Origin: a virus
Virus record (IMG/VR): IMGVR_UViG_3300025849_000134
Coordinates: 1-32,077 of that record
Direction: 5' to 3' (one strand)
Length of the DNA: 32,077 nucleotides
The position numbers were made by a program, and so were the translations under genes. Below the pieces are notes generated by a model. That model worked only from the letters and a program-made list of their open reading frames with translations. It ran no database searches and was not told the DNA's origin. Every line of letters starts with the position of its first letter. Position 1 is the first letter of the stretch. Below are positions 21,853 to 31,300 of this stretch, piece by piece.

Positions 21853-21885
21853 ATGAATTGTGAATGTGGATGCGGTTGCGGTTAA
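21853..21885 (+). CDS. Ten-residue Cys/Gly peptide
   Basis: An 11-codon frame encoding MNCECGCGCG. It has one of the best ribosome binding sites in the window: AGGAG (21842-21846), six nt before the ATG. Its TAA overlaps the ATG of the next gene (TAATG at 21885), the same junction used by about 14 gene pairs here. Four Cys in eight residues could bind a metal. It may be a functional micropeptide or an upstream leader that couples translation of the membrane protein. Confidence 0.5.
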   Translation: MNCECGCGCG

Positions 21886-22148
21886 TGCAAACATTAAGTA
21901 AGTTGGCCAAAGATTTAGAATCTGTTTTTAACAGTCTTGACCAAAAGGTGCAATCTAAAACATCTAAAAGCTTACAGCAATGGGTTGTGGAGTGTGTATC
22001 GGCTTTAGCCTACACGCTCACACTTGCTGTTTCATTCTTTCTTATGGTGTTAGCAGTAGGAATAGTATTACTGTTTTTAATCACAAGTTATATGGTAGAA
22101 CTATCTGTAAAAGGATGTAAAGAATTATACGAATATGCCAAACGATAA
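21885..22148 (+). CDS. Small membrane protein of the lysis cluster (87 aa)
   Basis: A helical, charged N-terminus (about 1-35) and a long hydrophobic region (about 43-72, ALAYTLTLAVSFFLMVLAVGIVLLFLITSY) that could form one long or two short membrane helices, then a short basic tail. An upstream in-frame ATG at 21864 would add seven residues, but it has no ribosome binding site of its own, while the ATG at 21885 is at a TAATG overlap with the 10-codon frame. It may act as a second holin or antiholin; the family is not recognised. Confidence 0.6.
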   Translation: MQTLSKLAKDLESVFNSLDQKVQSKTSKSLQQWVVECVSALAYTLTLAVSFFLMVLAVGIVLLFLITSYMVELSVKGCKELYEYAKR

Positions 22149-22169
22149 AAAAATAATAGGAATAAACTA

Positions 22170-24365
22170 ATGGCAAAACAAGCATTTAATATTGCAAGGT
22201 TTGACGGAGGGCTTAATAATAAAAACTCTGCTAAAGACTTACAACAAGGCTTCTTAGCAGAAGCTACTAATGTAAATGTAGGGCACTTAGGTAAGATAAT
22301 TACCACTGGAAAGCTTGCCAACCTTAGTAGTTCATTTACCTTAACAGATGATGGTGACGCTGCAATACAACCAGGATATGGATTGTTTAAGTTTAGTAGT
22401 GACATCACACCAGGCGGTGGAGCCGCAGCTGCAGAATATCTAGCTTATACATCTCCAAAGGGAGAGGTGTTTTTAAGCACTAGTGCTACATTTGGTAGTG
22501 GTGGTGATGGACTAGCAGTAGTATTTGATTCTGCTACTTTAATAGGTACAGGTAGTGCAACAGACGCACAACCAGTATATTATTATGCTGATGGTGGATT
22601 ACGCATAGCAGATTCAGACTTTGGTAATACAGGAAACAAACAGATAGTATTAGCTAGGATTGAAAGAACTAATGATGACCACCCAGATGTTTATGCGGCA
22701 GCAGTAACAGACCAAATGAAATTTTATACTGGAGGGTTGATAGCACCAGCTGCTGCAGACTTTACCTTAAACTCTGGAGCATTTCATGCACCAGTAGACC
22801 CTGCTTCTAATGTAGAAGATGGGGTAGACCCTGCTTCTGGGGATGATTTTAGAATTGAAATGAGCTCTAGTAGTTCTAAAACAGATGGACTATGGCCAGA
22901 AGGAAACTATGCTATTGGAGTTAGCTATGTATATTTTGGTGGACAAGAATCATTGTTAACTAATATAGCAGACCCTATTTCTATTGCAGATGCTCAATAC
23001 TTTATAGCTAGTATGTCTATTAAAGATGATAGTTTAAATTCTTTTTTACAAGGAATGAGAATATATGCAAAGAATTTTAATAATCCAGATGATGAATATA
23101 GATTGTTACTTGATGTTAACTTTGAGAAAGGTTCTAGATTGTCCTTAGCGGATGAATATGATGCCTTCATCGATGAAGGAGACTATGTAGTAACCAATGA
23201 CACCAATAACAGTGCTACCGACTCTAGAGCCTATGCTATCAAATCACCTGGATTAGATACCTATTCTACTATTAACGGATTTTCACCAGAAGAAAAGGCA
23301 ATTACATTCAATGGAGCTGAAGCATTTTCATATAAGACAGCTACTGTTGCTAATCAAAGAGCATTTGTAGGTAATGTATTGTATGTGAATGACGAAGGCG
23401 TAACAAAAGAAATGGGAGATAGAATACAATATACTCCTGTTAGAAAGTATGATACGTTTCCACAGACATATTACTTAGATGTAGGAACAAACGATGGTGA
23501 CGCTATTGTTAAAATTATAGAGTTTTCAGATAGATTATTTGTATACAAAAAGAATAAACTATTTATTATTAATATTGCATCTGGTTCTGATGCTGGTTGG
23601 TATGTAGAAGGAGAGTTTGAAAACAGAGGTATTAGTAATCCTGCAGCTGTATGTAAATCAGATTTAGGATTAGTATGGGTAAATGAAAATGGAATGTTTA
23701 GCTTTTCAGATACCATATCTACGTTAAGTGGAGCTATAGATGAAGATACATGGGCAACAAATATTGTTGGAACGAACTGTTCTGTTGGATTTATTCCTAA
23801 GAAAAATCAAATACTAGTTATAGGAGACTCTAGTTCTACTGACAGTAAAGGATATATATATGACATTGCAACAAAGTCTTTTGTTAATATAAATGATACT
23901 AACACTTTAGTAAGTAAGAAGACAACTAACTTAGTTACTTACAACCAAGAGCTAGTATGTATGGAATTAACCACAGGAACAACTGCTGGAGCAGGTAGTA
24001 ATGACGTGTATACCGTTAAAAGATTTGACACATCTCCGCAAGCACAAACAATAGATATACAAACTGGAGAGATTGACTTAGGAGAACCTTCAGTAGATAA
24101 AAAGTTTTATTCAGTTTATGTAACACATAAGAATGCAGATGATTTAGTTATTACTGGTGGGTTTGAAGGTGCTGCACCAACAACAAATATCTTTGATTCT
24201 AATACATTTTCAACAAGTAGTTCAATGGTGACTACAAAGTTTCAAGTAGCCAGTGGCTCTAGGGTTAAAAAGAAGTCATTGCAAATAAAGATAGCAGGAA
24301 ATGCACAAGCTGATTTTGAAATACAAGATATAGCAATAGTCTATAGGTCTAGGGGGGTAAGATAA
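22170..24365 (+). CDS. Putative tail nozzle/hub protein (731 aa)
   Basis: A 731-aa beta-rich protein. The N-terminus, FDGGLNNKNSAKDLQQGFLAEATNVNV, then GKIITTGKL, is the opening seen in a widespread set of podoviral tail proteins (tail-tip, DNA-stabilising or nozzle proteins comparable in place to T7 gp12 or P22 gp10). The rest shows repeated beta blades, for example DRLFVYKKNKLFIINIAS and LGLVWVNENGMFSF, consistent with a beta-propeller. The C-terminus KSLQIKIAGNAQADFEIQDIAIVYRSRG resembles the last strands of such hubs. TAGGA precedes the ATG and the end overlaps the next gene by TAATG. Confidence 0.65.
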   Translation: MAKQAFNIARFDGGLNNKNSAKDLQQGFLAEATNVNVGHLGKIITTGKLANLSSSFTLTDDGDAAIQPGYGLFKFSSDITPGGGAAAAEYLAYTSPKGEVFLSTSATFGSGGDGLAVVFDSATLIGTGSATDAQPVYYYADGGLRIADSDFGNTGNKQIVLARIERTNDDHPDVYAAAVTDQMKFYTGGLIAPAAADFTLNSGAFHAPVDPASNVEDGVDPASGDDFRIEMSSSSSKTDGLWPEGNYAIGVSYVYFGGQESLLTNIADPISIADAQYFIASMSIKDDSLNSFLQGMRIYAKNFNNPDDEYRLLLDVNFEKGSRLSLADEYDAFIDEGDYVVTNDTNNSATDSRAYAIKSPGLDTYSTINGFSPEEKAITFNGAEAFSYKTATVANQRAFVGNVLYVNDEGVTKEMGDRIQYTPVRKYDTFPQTYYLDVGTNDGDAIVKIIEFSDRLFVYKKNKLFIINIASGSDAGWYVEGEFENRGISNPAAVCKSDLGLVWVNENGMFSFSDTISTLSGAIDEDTWATNIVGTNCSVGFIPKKNQILVIGDSSSTDSKGYIYDIATKSFVNINDTNTLVSKKTTNLVTYNQELVCMELTTGTTAGAGSNDVYTVKRFDTSPQAQTIDIQTGEIDLGEPSVDKKFYSVYVTHKNADDLVITGGFEGAAPTTNIFDSNTFSTSSSMVTTKFQVASGSRVKKKSLQIKIAGNAQADFEIQDIAIVYRSRGVR

Positions 24366-24739
24366 TGACACTAGTTAAAGGAAGAGCAGTATCTGGAACA
24401 AGCAAACAAGTTAAACGTGGACCTGTATCTGTTAATCAAATGAAAAATGGTGAAGAGATATTACAATACCACAAAGGAAGACTAAAAGTAATACGAAAAG
24501 AATTTGGTAAAATATTTGAACTAGAGTATAGTAGTCCAGAAATACAAGAATTAAAAACATTTGCAAAGTTCTCTGATATAAAGAAACCAGCAAGAGATGC
24601 TATTAAAATATTTTCTGGTGGAGTTAGAGCTGGTACTGGTAAAAAGTTCTATGGTTCTGTACCTGCTGCTGGAGATTCAAATGTAGTAGTGGGAGAATTT
24701 GAAGTTGCTCCAGATGGAGAAAGCTTAATTTTAAAATAA
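24365..24739 (+). CDS. Basic protein of unknown function (124 aa)
   Basis: Not recognised. A 124-aa, Lys-rich, mixed alpha/beta protein directly coupled (TAATG) to the nozzle-like gene. It has a central KGRLKVIRKEFGKIFELEYSS strand pair (about 38-58), then a helical KKPARDAIKIFSGGVRAGTGKKF region. Its end is followed by a spacer bearing a 36-codon frame and hairpin. It may be a tail accessory or internal protein; only the position suggests this. Confidence 0.65.
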   Translation: MTLVKGRAVSGTSKQVKRGPVSVNQMKNGEEILQYHKGRLKVIRKEFGKIFELEYSSPEIQELKTFAKFSDIKKPARDAIKIFSGGVRAGTGKKFYGSVPAAGDSNVVVGEFEVAPDGESLILK

Positions 24740-24740
24740 T

Positions 24741-24851
24741 ATGAATAATAATACACACACTAATAGGGTATTTACTGTCGTAGTTCTTGACTTGACTGAC
24801 GACAAATTTGTAAATTTAACCCAAACACCTAGGGAATACATTTATGTATAA
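24741..24851 (+). CDS. Small protein of unknown function (36 aa)
   Basis: A 36-codon frame filling the gap between the 124-aa and 259-aa genes. It starts one base after the preceding stop and overlaps the next start by 8 nt. Its protein, with VFTVVVLDLTDDKFVNL, reads like a natural strand-turn-strand rather than random translation. The ribosome binding site is poor, so coupling is likely. The DNA also forms a hairpin (24776-24804), so an alternative is a non-coding regulatory spacer. Confidence 0.4.
   Translation: MNNNTHTNRVFTVVVLDLTDDKFVNLTQTPREYIYV
24776..24804 (+). promoter_or_regulatory. Hairpin in the 24.74-24.84 kb spacer
   Basis: TGTCGT (24776-24781) pairs with ACGACA (24799-24804), and AGT/ACT extends the stem past a bulged G. 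TTGACT lies in the loop. It precedes the run of large putative ejection-protein genes and might modulate their transcription or translation. Confidence 0.35.
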
Positions 24852-25623
24852 TGCACGAGGAACATATCAAAATCAAACTAAATTTAGTACAGCTAAAGAA
24901 AATAATCTTTTACAACTTTTAAAACTAAGAACTGAAGATACCATTATGATAGAAAAAATGGTACAAAACAAACTTAATAAATTAAAAAATACTAGAAGCC
25001 AAGGTTTTGTAAGAAAAGCTGCTAAGTTTATAACAGGACTTACTCCTAATAAATTCGATGATTTAATTTTTGATGCTACTGCAGCTTTAGTAGACGATAA
25101 AAAAAGAAGCACCTTGCTTTCATCTCCAGGAATTAATACATCAAAGCTAAAGTATCTTAAAACAAAAGGAGATGAAATTAGCAGGCGAGTAAAAGACGCT
25201 CTAAGAGAATCAACCGAAGATATGAAAGCTAGTAACAGTCTTAAAAGTATGGGACTAGATATAATAATTGGTGAAGTAATGAAGAGTGATGAGTTTAAAG
25301 ATGCTACTGAAAAATATACAGATAAGTTTGACTCTTTTAAAGAAAAGTTTAATCCACTAAATGTATTTAAAGGAGGAGAAAATTTTCCTATGTTTGAAGA
25401 TGTAGAAGGATTTGATGTATTTAGTGATGAGTATTTACAAAATCCAGAAGGTTTTAAAAGTGACAGTTTATTCAAATCATTTATGGGAGAAGCTGGAGAT
25501 TATTTATCAGACCCAACTTCTTATATTGATAAAACAACTCAACAAAATATGCCAGAAGATGCTACTGCAGCTTTAGTACGTTTCTTGCAACAAAATCAAT
25601 TAGACTTGAAAGGTAGAGAATAA
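24844..25623 (+). CDS. Putative internal virion protein (259 aa)
   Basis: Not recognised by sequence. A 259-aa, Lys- and Asp-rich, largely helical protein with long amphipathic helices in the first 150 residues and a Phe/Asp/Gly-rich last third. No signal peptide or membrane segment. The start follows TAGGGA. It opens a block of four consecutive coupled genes of growing size (259, 389, 505 and more than 1256 aa), a layout typical of podoviral internal core/ejection proteins. That role is inferred from context. Confidence 0.55.
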   Translation: MYNARGTYQNQTKFSTAKENNLLQLLKLRTEDTIMIEKMVQNKLNKLKNTRSQGFVRKAAKFITGLTPNKFDDLIFDATAALVDDKKRSTLLSSPGINTSKLKYLKTKGDEISRRVKDALRESTEDMKASNSLKSMGLDIIIGEVMKSDEFKDATEKYTDKFDSFKEKFNPLNVFKGGENFPMFEDVEGFDVFSDEYLQNPEGFKSDSLFKSFMGEAGDYLSDPTSYIDKTTQQNMPEDATAALVRFLQQNQLDLKGRE

Positions 25624-26792
25624 TGGCAATAAATTTAAAAAGCTTATTAGGTGTTGCTCCTCTTGAAAAGTTAAAAGAAAGAAATAAAAAAATGAATTTA
25701 AATCCTATGGAAGGGATGAAACCTTTCGGTGGTATGCAATCTTTTAATACAGACTTAGACAATCAAATAGGACAAACCTCAGAGGTTGCAATGCAAGGAT
25801 TCCAACAACCTTTATCTTCAATGAATCAATCAGGGCCAGTACAAGCTGGTGCTCCTAGTTTTTATCAAAATCAAATGCAAAATCAAGGGTTACAAAACTC
25901 ATCTGAAATGTTTGGATTTGGAAATAATTTTTCTACTGACCCAGACCAAACAGGAGGGCAACAAACATCTGATACTTCAGGTGGTATGATGGGAACCTTG
26001 CCTGGTGGAGCACCAGATAGTAGTTCATTCTTTACACCGACATCAGATTTATTTTCTTCGTTTCTTTCTGGGTTAAGTCCTAATGAAGCAGACCAATATA
26101 AAACCTTTTTATCTGACTTTAAGTTAGATGTAGACGAAATAGGAGCCTTAATGGGTTTTAACATCTCAGATGTAAAAACTAATAAAGATGGATTACGTGA
26201 CACCTTATTAGAGATGGGAGTCGTAGAACAATTTGGAGATTACTTTCAGGGAACTGGAGAAAAACTAAGAAACCTTCAAGAGGGAAGAAGTATGATGCTT
26301 GGGGATGTAGCAACTGGAGCATCAAACGAAGCAAGAACTTTATTAGATATGAATGCACAATCTAGCACTTCTGGATTAATGGGTGGTAGACAAGGTGTTA
26401 GACAGCAACAAGCAAGAGAAACATTAGAAGATGTATTACAAGGTCAACTAATGGGAGCTGAAGGACAATATGTATCATCGTTAGATAGTTTATTATCAGG
26501 AACAATAGATACTCTTAAATCTGGTTTATCATCTGCTAGAAATGATTTACTTGATGCTAATGTAGACTTAGGACAATACTTAAAAGGTGGAACAGGTGGT
26601 GCAAACGAAGTTATAACTGCTCCAAACTATTCACAACAATATGAAAACTTCAATTTAAATGATTCACAAATTGCAGATGTACAAAATTATATTAATGAAT
26701 ACTATGGAACTAATACTGCATATCCCTCTCAACAACAAGTGACTGACTTTATTACATCTATATTAGAAAACCAGCAAGGAGGGAACTACTAA
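25623..26792 (+). CDS. Putative internal virion protein, Gln/Met/Gly-rich (389 aa)
   Basis: A 389-aa protein starting at a TAATG overlap. Residues about 20-150 are low-complexity, rich in Gln, Met, Gly, Asn and Ser, and predicted disordered. The rest is helical, with a Gln/Arg-rich stretch GRQGVRQQQARETLEDVL (about 258-275), and the end is again Gln/Asn-rich. Disordered, Gln-rich proteins adjacent to a giant partner are often ejected with the DNA in short-tailed phages. No enzymatic motif is seen. Confidence 0.55.
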   Translation: MAINLKSLLGVAPLEKLKERNKKMNLNPMEGMKPFGGMQSFNTDLDNQIGQTSEVAMQGFQQPLSSMNQSGPVQAGAPSFYQNQMQNQGLQNSSEMFGFGNNFSTDPDQTGGQQTSDTSGGMMGTLPGGAPDSSSFFTPTSDLFSSFLSGLSPNEADQYKTFLSDFKLDVDEIGALMGFNISDVKTNKDGLRDTLLEMGVVEQFGDYFQGTGEKLRNLQEGRSMMLGDVATGASNEARTLLDMNAQSSTSGLMGGRQGVRQQQARETLEDVLQGQLMGAEGQYVSSLDSLLSGTIDTLKSGLSSARNDLLDANVDLGQYLKGGTGGANEVITAPNYSQQYENFNLNDSQIADVQNYINEYYGTNTAYPSQQQVTDFITSILENQQGGNY

Positions 26793-28309
26793 TGGCTAAC
26801 GGAAAAGGATTAACTAGAGATATAAATGTTAGTTATAAAGAGCCAAGCACTAATATCGTTGACTCTATATTTGGCACTACAAGAGATAGATTAGAGCGTG
26901 CACAGATAGAAGCACAAGAAAGAATTGCTGAAAAACAATTAGAAGAAAAAGCTAAACGTGATAACTATAACTTGTTTTTAAAGTTTGAAAAGCAATTTCC
27001 TGACATTTCTAAAAAAAGAGAGATGGCTGAATCTATGAATCTTACTGAAGTTGTAACATTATTTGATAATACATATGATTTTCCAGACTTAAAAATACAA
27101 GAAAATTCTATTAAAGATTTTGATAAAGCTGAAACAGCTGATGAACTTGTAGCTTTGTATAAAACAATAGACCCAGATGGTCCATATGTTGATAGAGCAC
27201 GACAATCAGCAGAAGCTAAAATGACAAAAAGTTTTTCTAAAATTATTAGCAGTATAGATAGAACTCAATATTCACAAGATACAAACAGATATGGCAGTTT
27301 GACTACTGAGATAGCTGGATTGAGACAACAAGAAGTTAACTTTAGAGGAGTTTTTCCACAAACAGAATTAGAATCAGATGCTGAATATCAATCTAGATTA
27401 GAATCAATAGATTTAAATACTGCAAGACAAATTCAAGGTGGAAGTATAATTATTGGTACAGGAGACAATCAACAAGAATTAACATATGCACAGCTTAATG
27501 AAAGGATTTCCAACCTTGACAAGGAATATCTACAATTAGACAAAAGTATACAAGACTTTAATTATTTTAGGGATAACAAATTAGACTATGCTATTGCACA
27601 ATACGATAAAAAAAATAATATAGACTCACAAGGTGATGGTAGTACATCCTCAGTAAATGAAGATGAAACAGAAGAGGTTATATCTAAGGTACCTATTGCA
27701 GAATTTGAAGATTTATCTCCAGATGCTATAGAAACTCTTACAAGCCTAGACATTACAGAGTTTGAAGAAAATGCATTTGATGCAAACCCAGAAGAAGTTT
27801 TAGACCCTATTTCATCTACTTTAGAAAATATATCTGGATTATTGACTGATGATACTCCTGACTATATGAGTGGTCGTATGTATACAGAAAAAGAATTAGC
27901 TGCATTTCCTTTATCAGTAGATAAACTTATTTCTGAAATAGACAATATAGGTGGGAATATTTCTACAAGTGAAGCATTAGAACTTTTAGATAGTTTAGAA
28001 TTAAGAGGAACTAGTGCGATAACAGACGCACTCCCAGAAAAAATACTTGGTAAACCAGTTAAAAAGAAAGAGTTTGACCGAAGAGCGACTCTTTTTTCTG
28101 ATGGTAAACGTGTAGATGACACCAGAGGGCCAGACTTAGAAAAACTTAGAGACTTACAAAAAAGATATACAAGAGTTGAAAATGGTGTATTAAAACCAAG
28201 TCTTAAAAATAAAAGACTAAACTTAATTCAAAGTAAGATAGACGTAATTGAAGAAAGATTAAGTCGTAATGTTTACTTAGATGAAATACTAGAATTATTA
28301 GGGCAGTAA
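26792..28309 (+). CDS. Putative internal virion protein (505 aa)
   Basis: A 505-aa acidic, mainly helical protein with a strong ribosome binding site (AAGGAGGG) inside the end of the previous gene and a TAATG overlap. The first 100 residues contain a coiled-coil-prone, charged helix (RLERAQIEAQERIAEKQLEEKAKR), the middle is Glu/Asp-rich, and the last 60 residues form basic helices. No enzyme motif, signal peptide or membrane segment is visible. Position between the Gln-rich protein and the giant protein suggests a middle component of an internal core, by inference. Confidence 0.55.
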   Translation: MANGKGLTRDINVSYKEPSTNIVDSIFGTTRDRLERAQIEAQERIAEKQLEEKAKRDNYNLFLKFEKQFPDISKKREMAESMNLTEVVTLFDNTYDFPDLKIQENSIKDFDKAETADELVALYKTIDPDGPYVDRARQSAEAKMTKSFSKIISSIDRTQYSQDTNRYGSLTTEIAGLRQQEVNFRGVFPQTELESDAEYQSRLESIDLNTARQIQGGSIIIGTGDNQQELTYAQLNERISNLDKEYLQLDKSIQDFNYFRDNKLDYAIAQYDKKNNIDSQGDGSTSSVNEDETEEVISKVPIAEFEDLSPDAIETLTSLDITEFEENAFDANPEEVLDPISSTLENISGLLTDDTPDYMSGRMYTEKELAAFPLSVDKLISEIDNIGGNISTSEALELLDSLELRGTSAITDALPEKILGKPVKKKEFDRRATLFSDGKRVDDTRGPDLEKLRDLQKRYTRVENGVLKPSLKNKRLNLIQSKIDVIEERLSRNVYLDEILELLGQ

Positions 28310-31300
28310 TGCCTGAAGGTCAAAGAACTTATAATAATTCTTTTACTCCTAGCTTAGGCGTTGGAAGACCAGCACCAATTAAGTTGGCTTTTCCTGGACA
28401 CGTCAATAACTTTCTAAAAGAATCATATAATAAAAGCACAATCGGTTTGGCTGACCAGCTAATTAATGGTGCGGAAAGACATGATTTATCTCAATATGAA
28501 TATGGAACCCTCTTTGATGTAGGGACTACCGTATTATCTTTTATTGGAGACATACCTGCATACCTAACTGGTGCAGGATTCGCATCGGTTGCTTTAAAAG
28601 GAGCAGGAAAACAAACAGTAAAAAGAGTTGCTTCAAGCAGTGCTAGAAATAAAATGAAACAAAACATTGGACAAGCTAGTAAAATTTTAGCAGACAATGG
28701 AGCAAACCCTACCTACATTAATCAAGTCCAAAAACAATTAACTAAAACTTTTGTAGATAATGGTGATAGATTATTAAAAGATTCATCTGGTTTTTCAGTG
28801 ATTAGTGGTACACACGAAATGCTTAGACAAGGTGTAAACGATGAAGATTATGACTGGCTAAAAGGAATTAATAAAGCTATAGTTGGTGCGGTTGTTTTAC
28901 CTGCTGGTAAAGTTGGTGGTATTGCAGCCACTAATATTGTTGGAAAAAAATCTCCAATACTAAAAGGAGCTTTAGGATTAGCTGGTGAATCAGCTGGGTT
29001 TGTTGCACCTTACTCTTGGTCAGAAGGAAATCTTATGCCAAATCCTCAAGACTTAGGACATACCATTGGTTTGTTAGGTGGTATTAATTTACTGACTAGA
29101 GGTAGACTAAGTAGCATTCAAAGTAGAAAAGGTATAATAGAAGAAACTAACGCAGCGTTTGGAAATAAGAATGCTATTAAGTTTAAAGATAGGCCTGAGA
29201 ATATAAAGATTAAAGCTGGAGAAGCTTTAGAAAGAGATATAGCAGCAAAGAAAGCTTCAGATGTTATAAGGGGTGGAGAGCAGTTTTGGTCTAAAGATGG
29301 TTCTTTAGTTAGTGTTGTAGAAAAAGGTCTTGATACAATTACTTATAAATCCGCAGGATTAACTAAGCCTAAGACAGTACCATCGTCTGAGTTTTATAAA
29401 GAATTTAATATAGTACAGAGTAAAAAAGCTCCAAGATTTGAACTAGTAAGAAGTATTGGAAGAGAACTTGACACTTTAGGTATAAACGATACAAACCAAA
29501 TAAGAAAAATAGTTTTTGGATTAAGAAATGGAAACGTTCCTAAAGGATTAAAGCCTTCAGACAGAGGATTAGGTTCATTAACAGAAAGAGAATTATATCA
29601 ATTAAATAAAAAACTATCTCAAAAATCTCAACTAGAAAAGTTTGCTCAAGAACTAGCTGCAGTAGAGGTAGAATATTCTAGGCAATATTTACCTGGAGTA
29701 TTTGGAGGAATATCAAGAGCCTTTGATAAACTAACATTAGATGGATTTACTATTCCAGTATTAGGTAAAAGAATTGAAAGTCAAAACTATTTATCTGGAA
29801 TTAGAAGTGTAGAAGCAAAACTAAGTAAGCCAGGGGTTGCTTTAGAAGCAAAACATTTAATGTATCAAGTTAGCCATCACGCAGATTATTCATCACAAAT
29901 AGCTGCAGCTGTTTTGGGAAGACTAAACAAAATACCTGGTGCTAATATGAAAAATATGACTGATAAAAAACTTATGAAATTAGTTACTGAAGAGCTTGAA
30001 ACGAATGTAGGTATCACCTCTAATATGAGTAATATAGCTAAAGAAATGAGAAGTATATACGATGACCTTTATAAGGCTGGAGTAAAAGAAGGTCTAGATA
30101 TGAAAGCATACCAAGGTAATTATGCAGGAAGATTTTTACAAGAAGACTTAGCTGATTTGTTAAGAAACTTTAGAGCAGATATAAATAGAAAAGAACCAAG
30201 AGTGTATGCTGGGGTAGACAAAATAGCTAACGACCCAGAAGTTGTAAGTTTTTTACAAAATAAATTATCAAACATATTAAAAGATAATGCGGGAAACAAA
30301 CCTCTTCAAACTTATTTTAAATCATTAAAGCAACAATATGGAAATGATGTTGTTAAAATTTTTACTGACATGGACAGGCATTTAATACAAAAAAAGTCTA
30401 GACCTTTTAGTAATATAGATAAGTCAAGAACTGGTAATGTTAGTTGGGTTCCTGGAAAAGGATATAACATACCTATATTTGAAGAGAATGCTTATGCCAA
30501 CATACTAAACTATACAAACCAAATGGCTAATCAGTTAGCTACCAAGAAATTTTTTGGGACTAATTATCAAAATGCAATACAATTAATTGATGATGTATCA
30601 ACAGGTAAGGTTGGTAAAACAGCAGACAGAGCTACTGCAGATACAATGAAAGAGCTTATGCTTAGAGTAACTGGTGCTATAGAATTAGACCCATCTAGAA
30701 ATCTATCTCCTAAAAATAAAGAGTTTGTAAGACAGATGGTTAATTTTGAAATTGGTACTAAAATTGGTGGTGGTCTTGCAACGATTGTTAATATAACACA
30801 ACCTCTTATTTCATCTTTATTTCTAGGTAATTATAGAGTTGGAATACCAGGTTATATGAAACGATTTGTTTCTGGAGACAGAAAAGCATTATTAAAAGAA
30901 ATGGGATTGTATGGGGATAGTCAATTTTTAAACACAATGGAAGTTCTTACTGGTACATCAAAACGTGGGAACACATTGAGTGATAGGATTGTAGGTAGGC
31001 TTACAAAGTTAACTGGTTTTACAGGAATGAACAGGTTAAATCTTGAAACGTCTGCTTCTGTAGGTATTGATATGATGCGTTACTTAAATCGTGTAGCTAA
31101 TGGGGAGAATGTGTTATTAAAAAATGTTCCTCTTTCAGCTAGTGCAAAGAAAAGAATTATTAATGATACCTTAGCTGGTCAAAGTAGAACGGCGTGGGCC
31201 AAACGTAAACTCTCAAGAGATTATGGAGTTACTTGGACTGGTAAAAAAGAAATAGGTATGACAGAGCTTACGCAAGGTGCAATTAGATTTGCTAAAGATA

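Noticed and set aside
24873-25475. 200-codon open frame on the minus strand
   Set aside because: It lies entirely within the 259-aa plus-strand gene, which has a coupled start and natural protein composition. The minus product is a Ser/Leu/Phe-rich shadow without a ribosome binding site.
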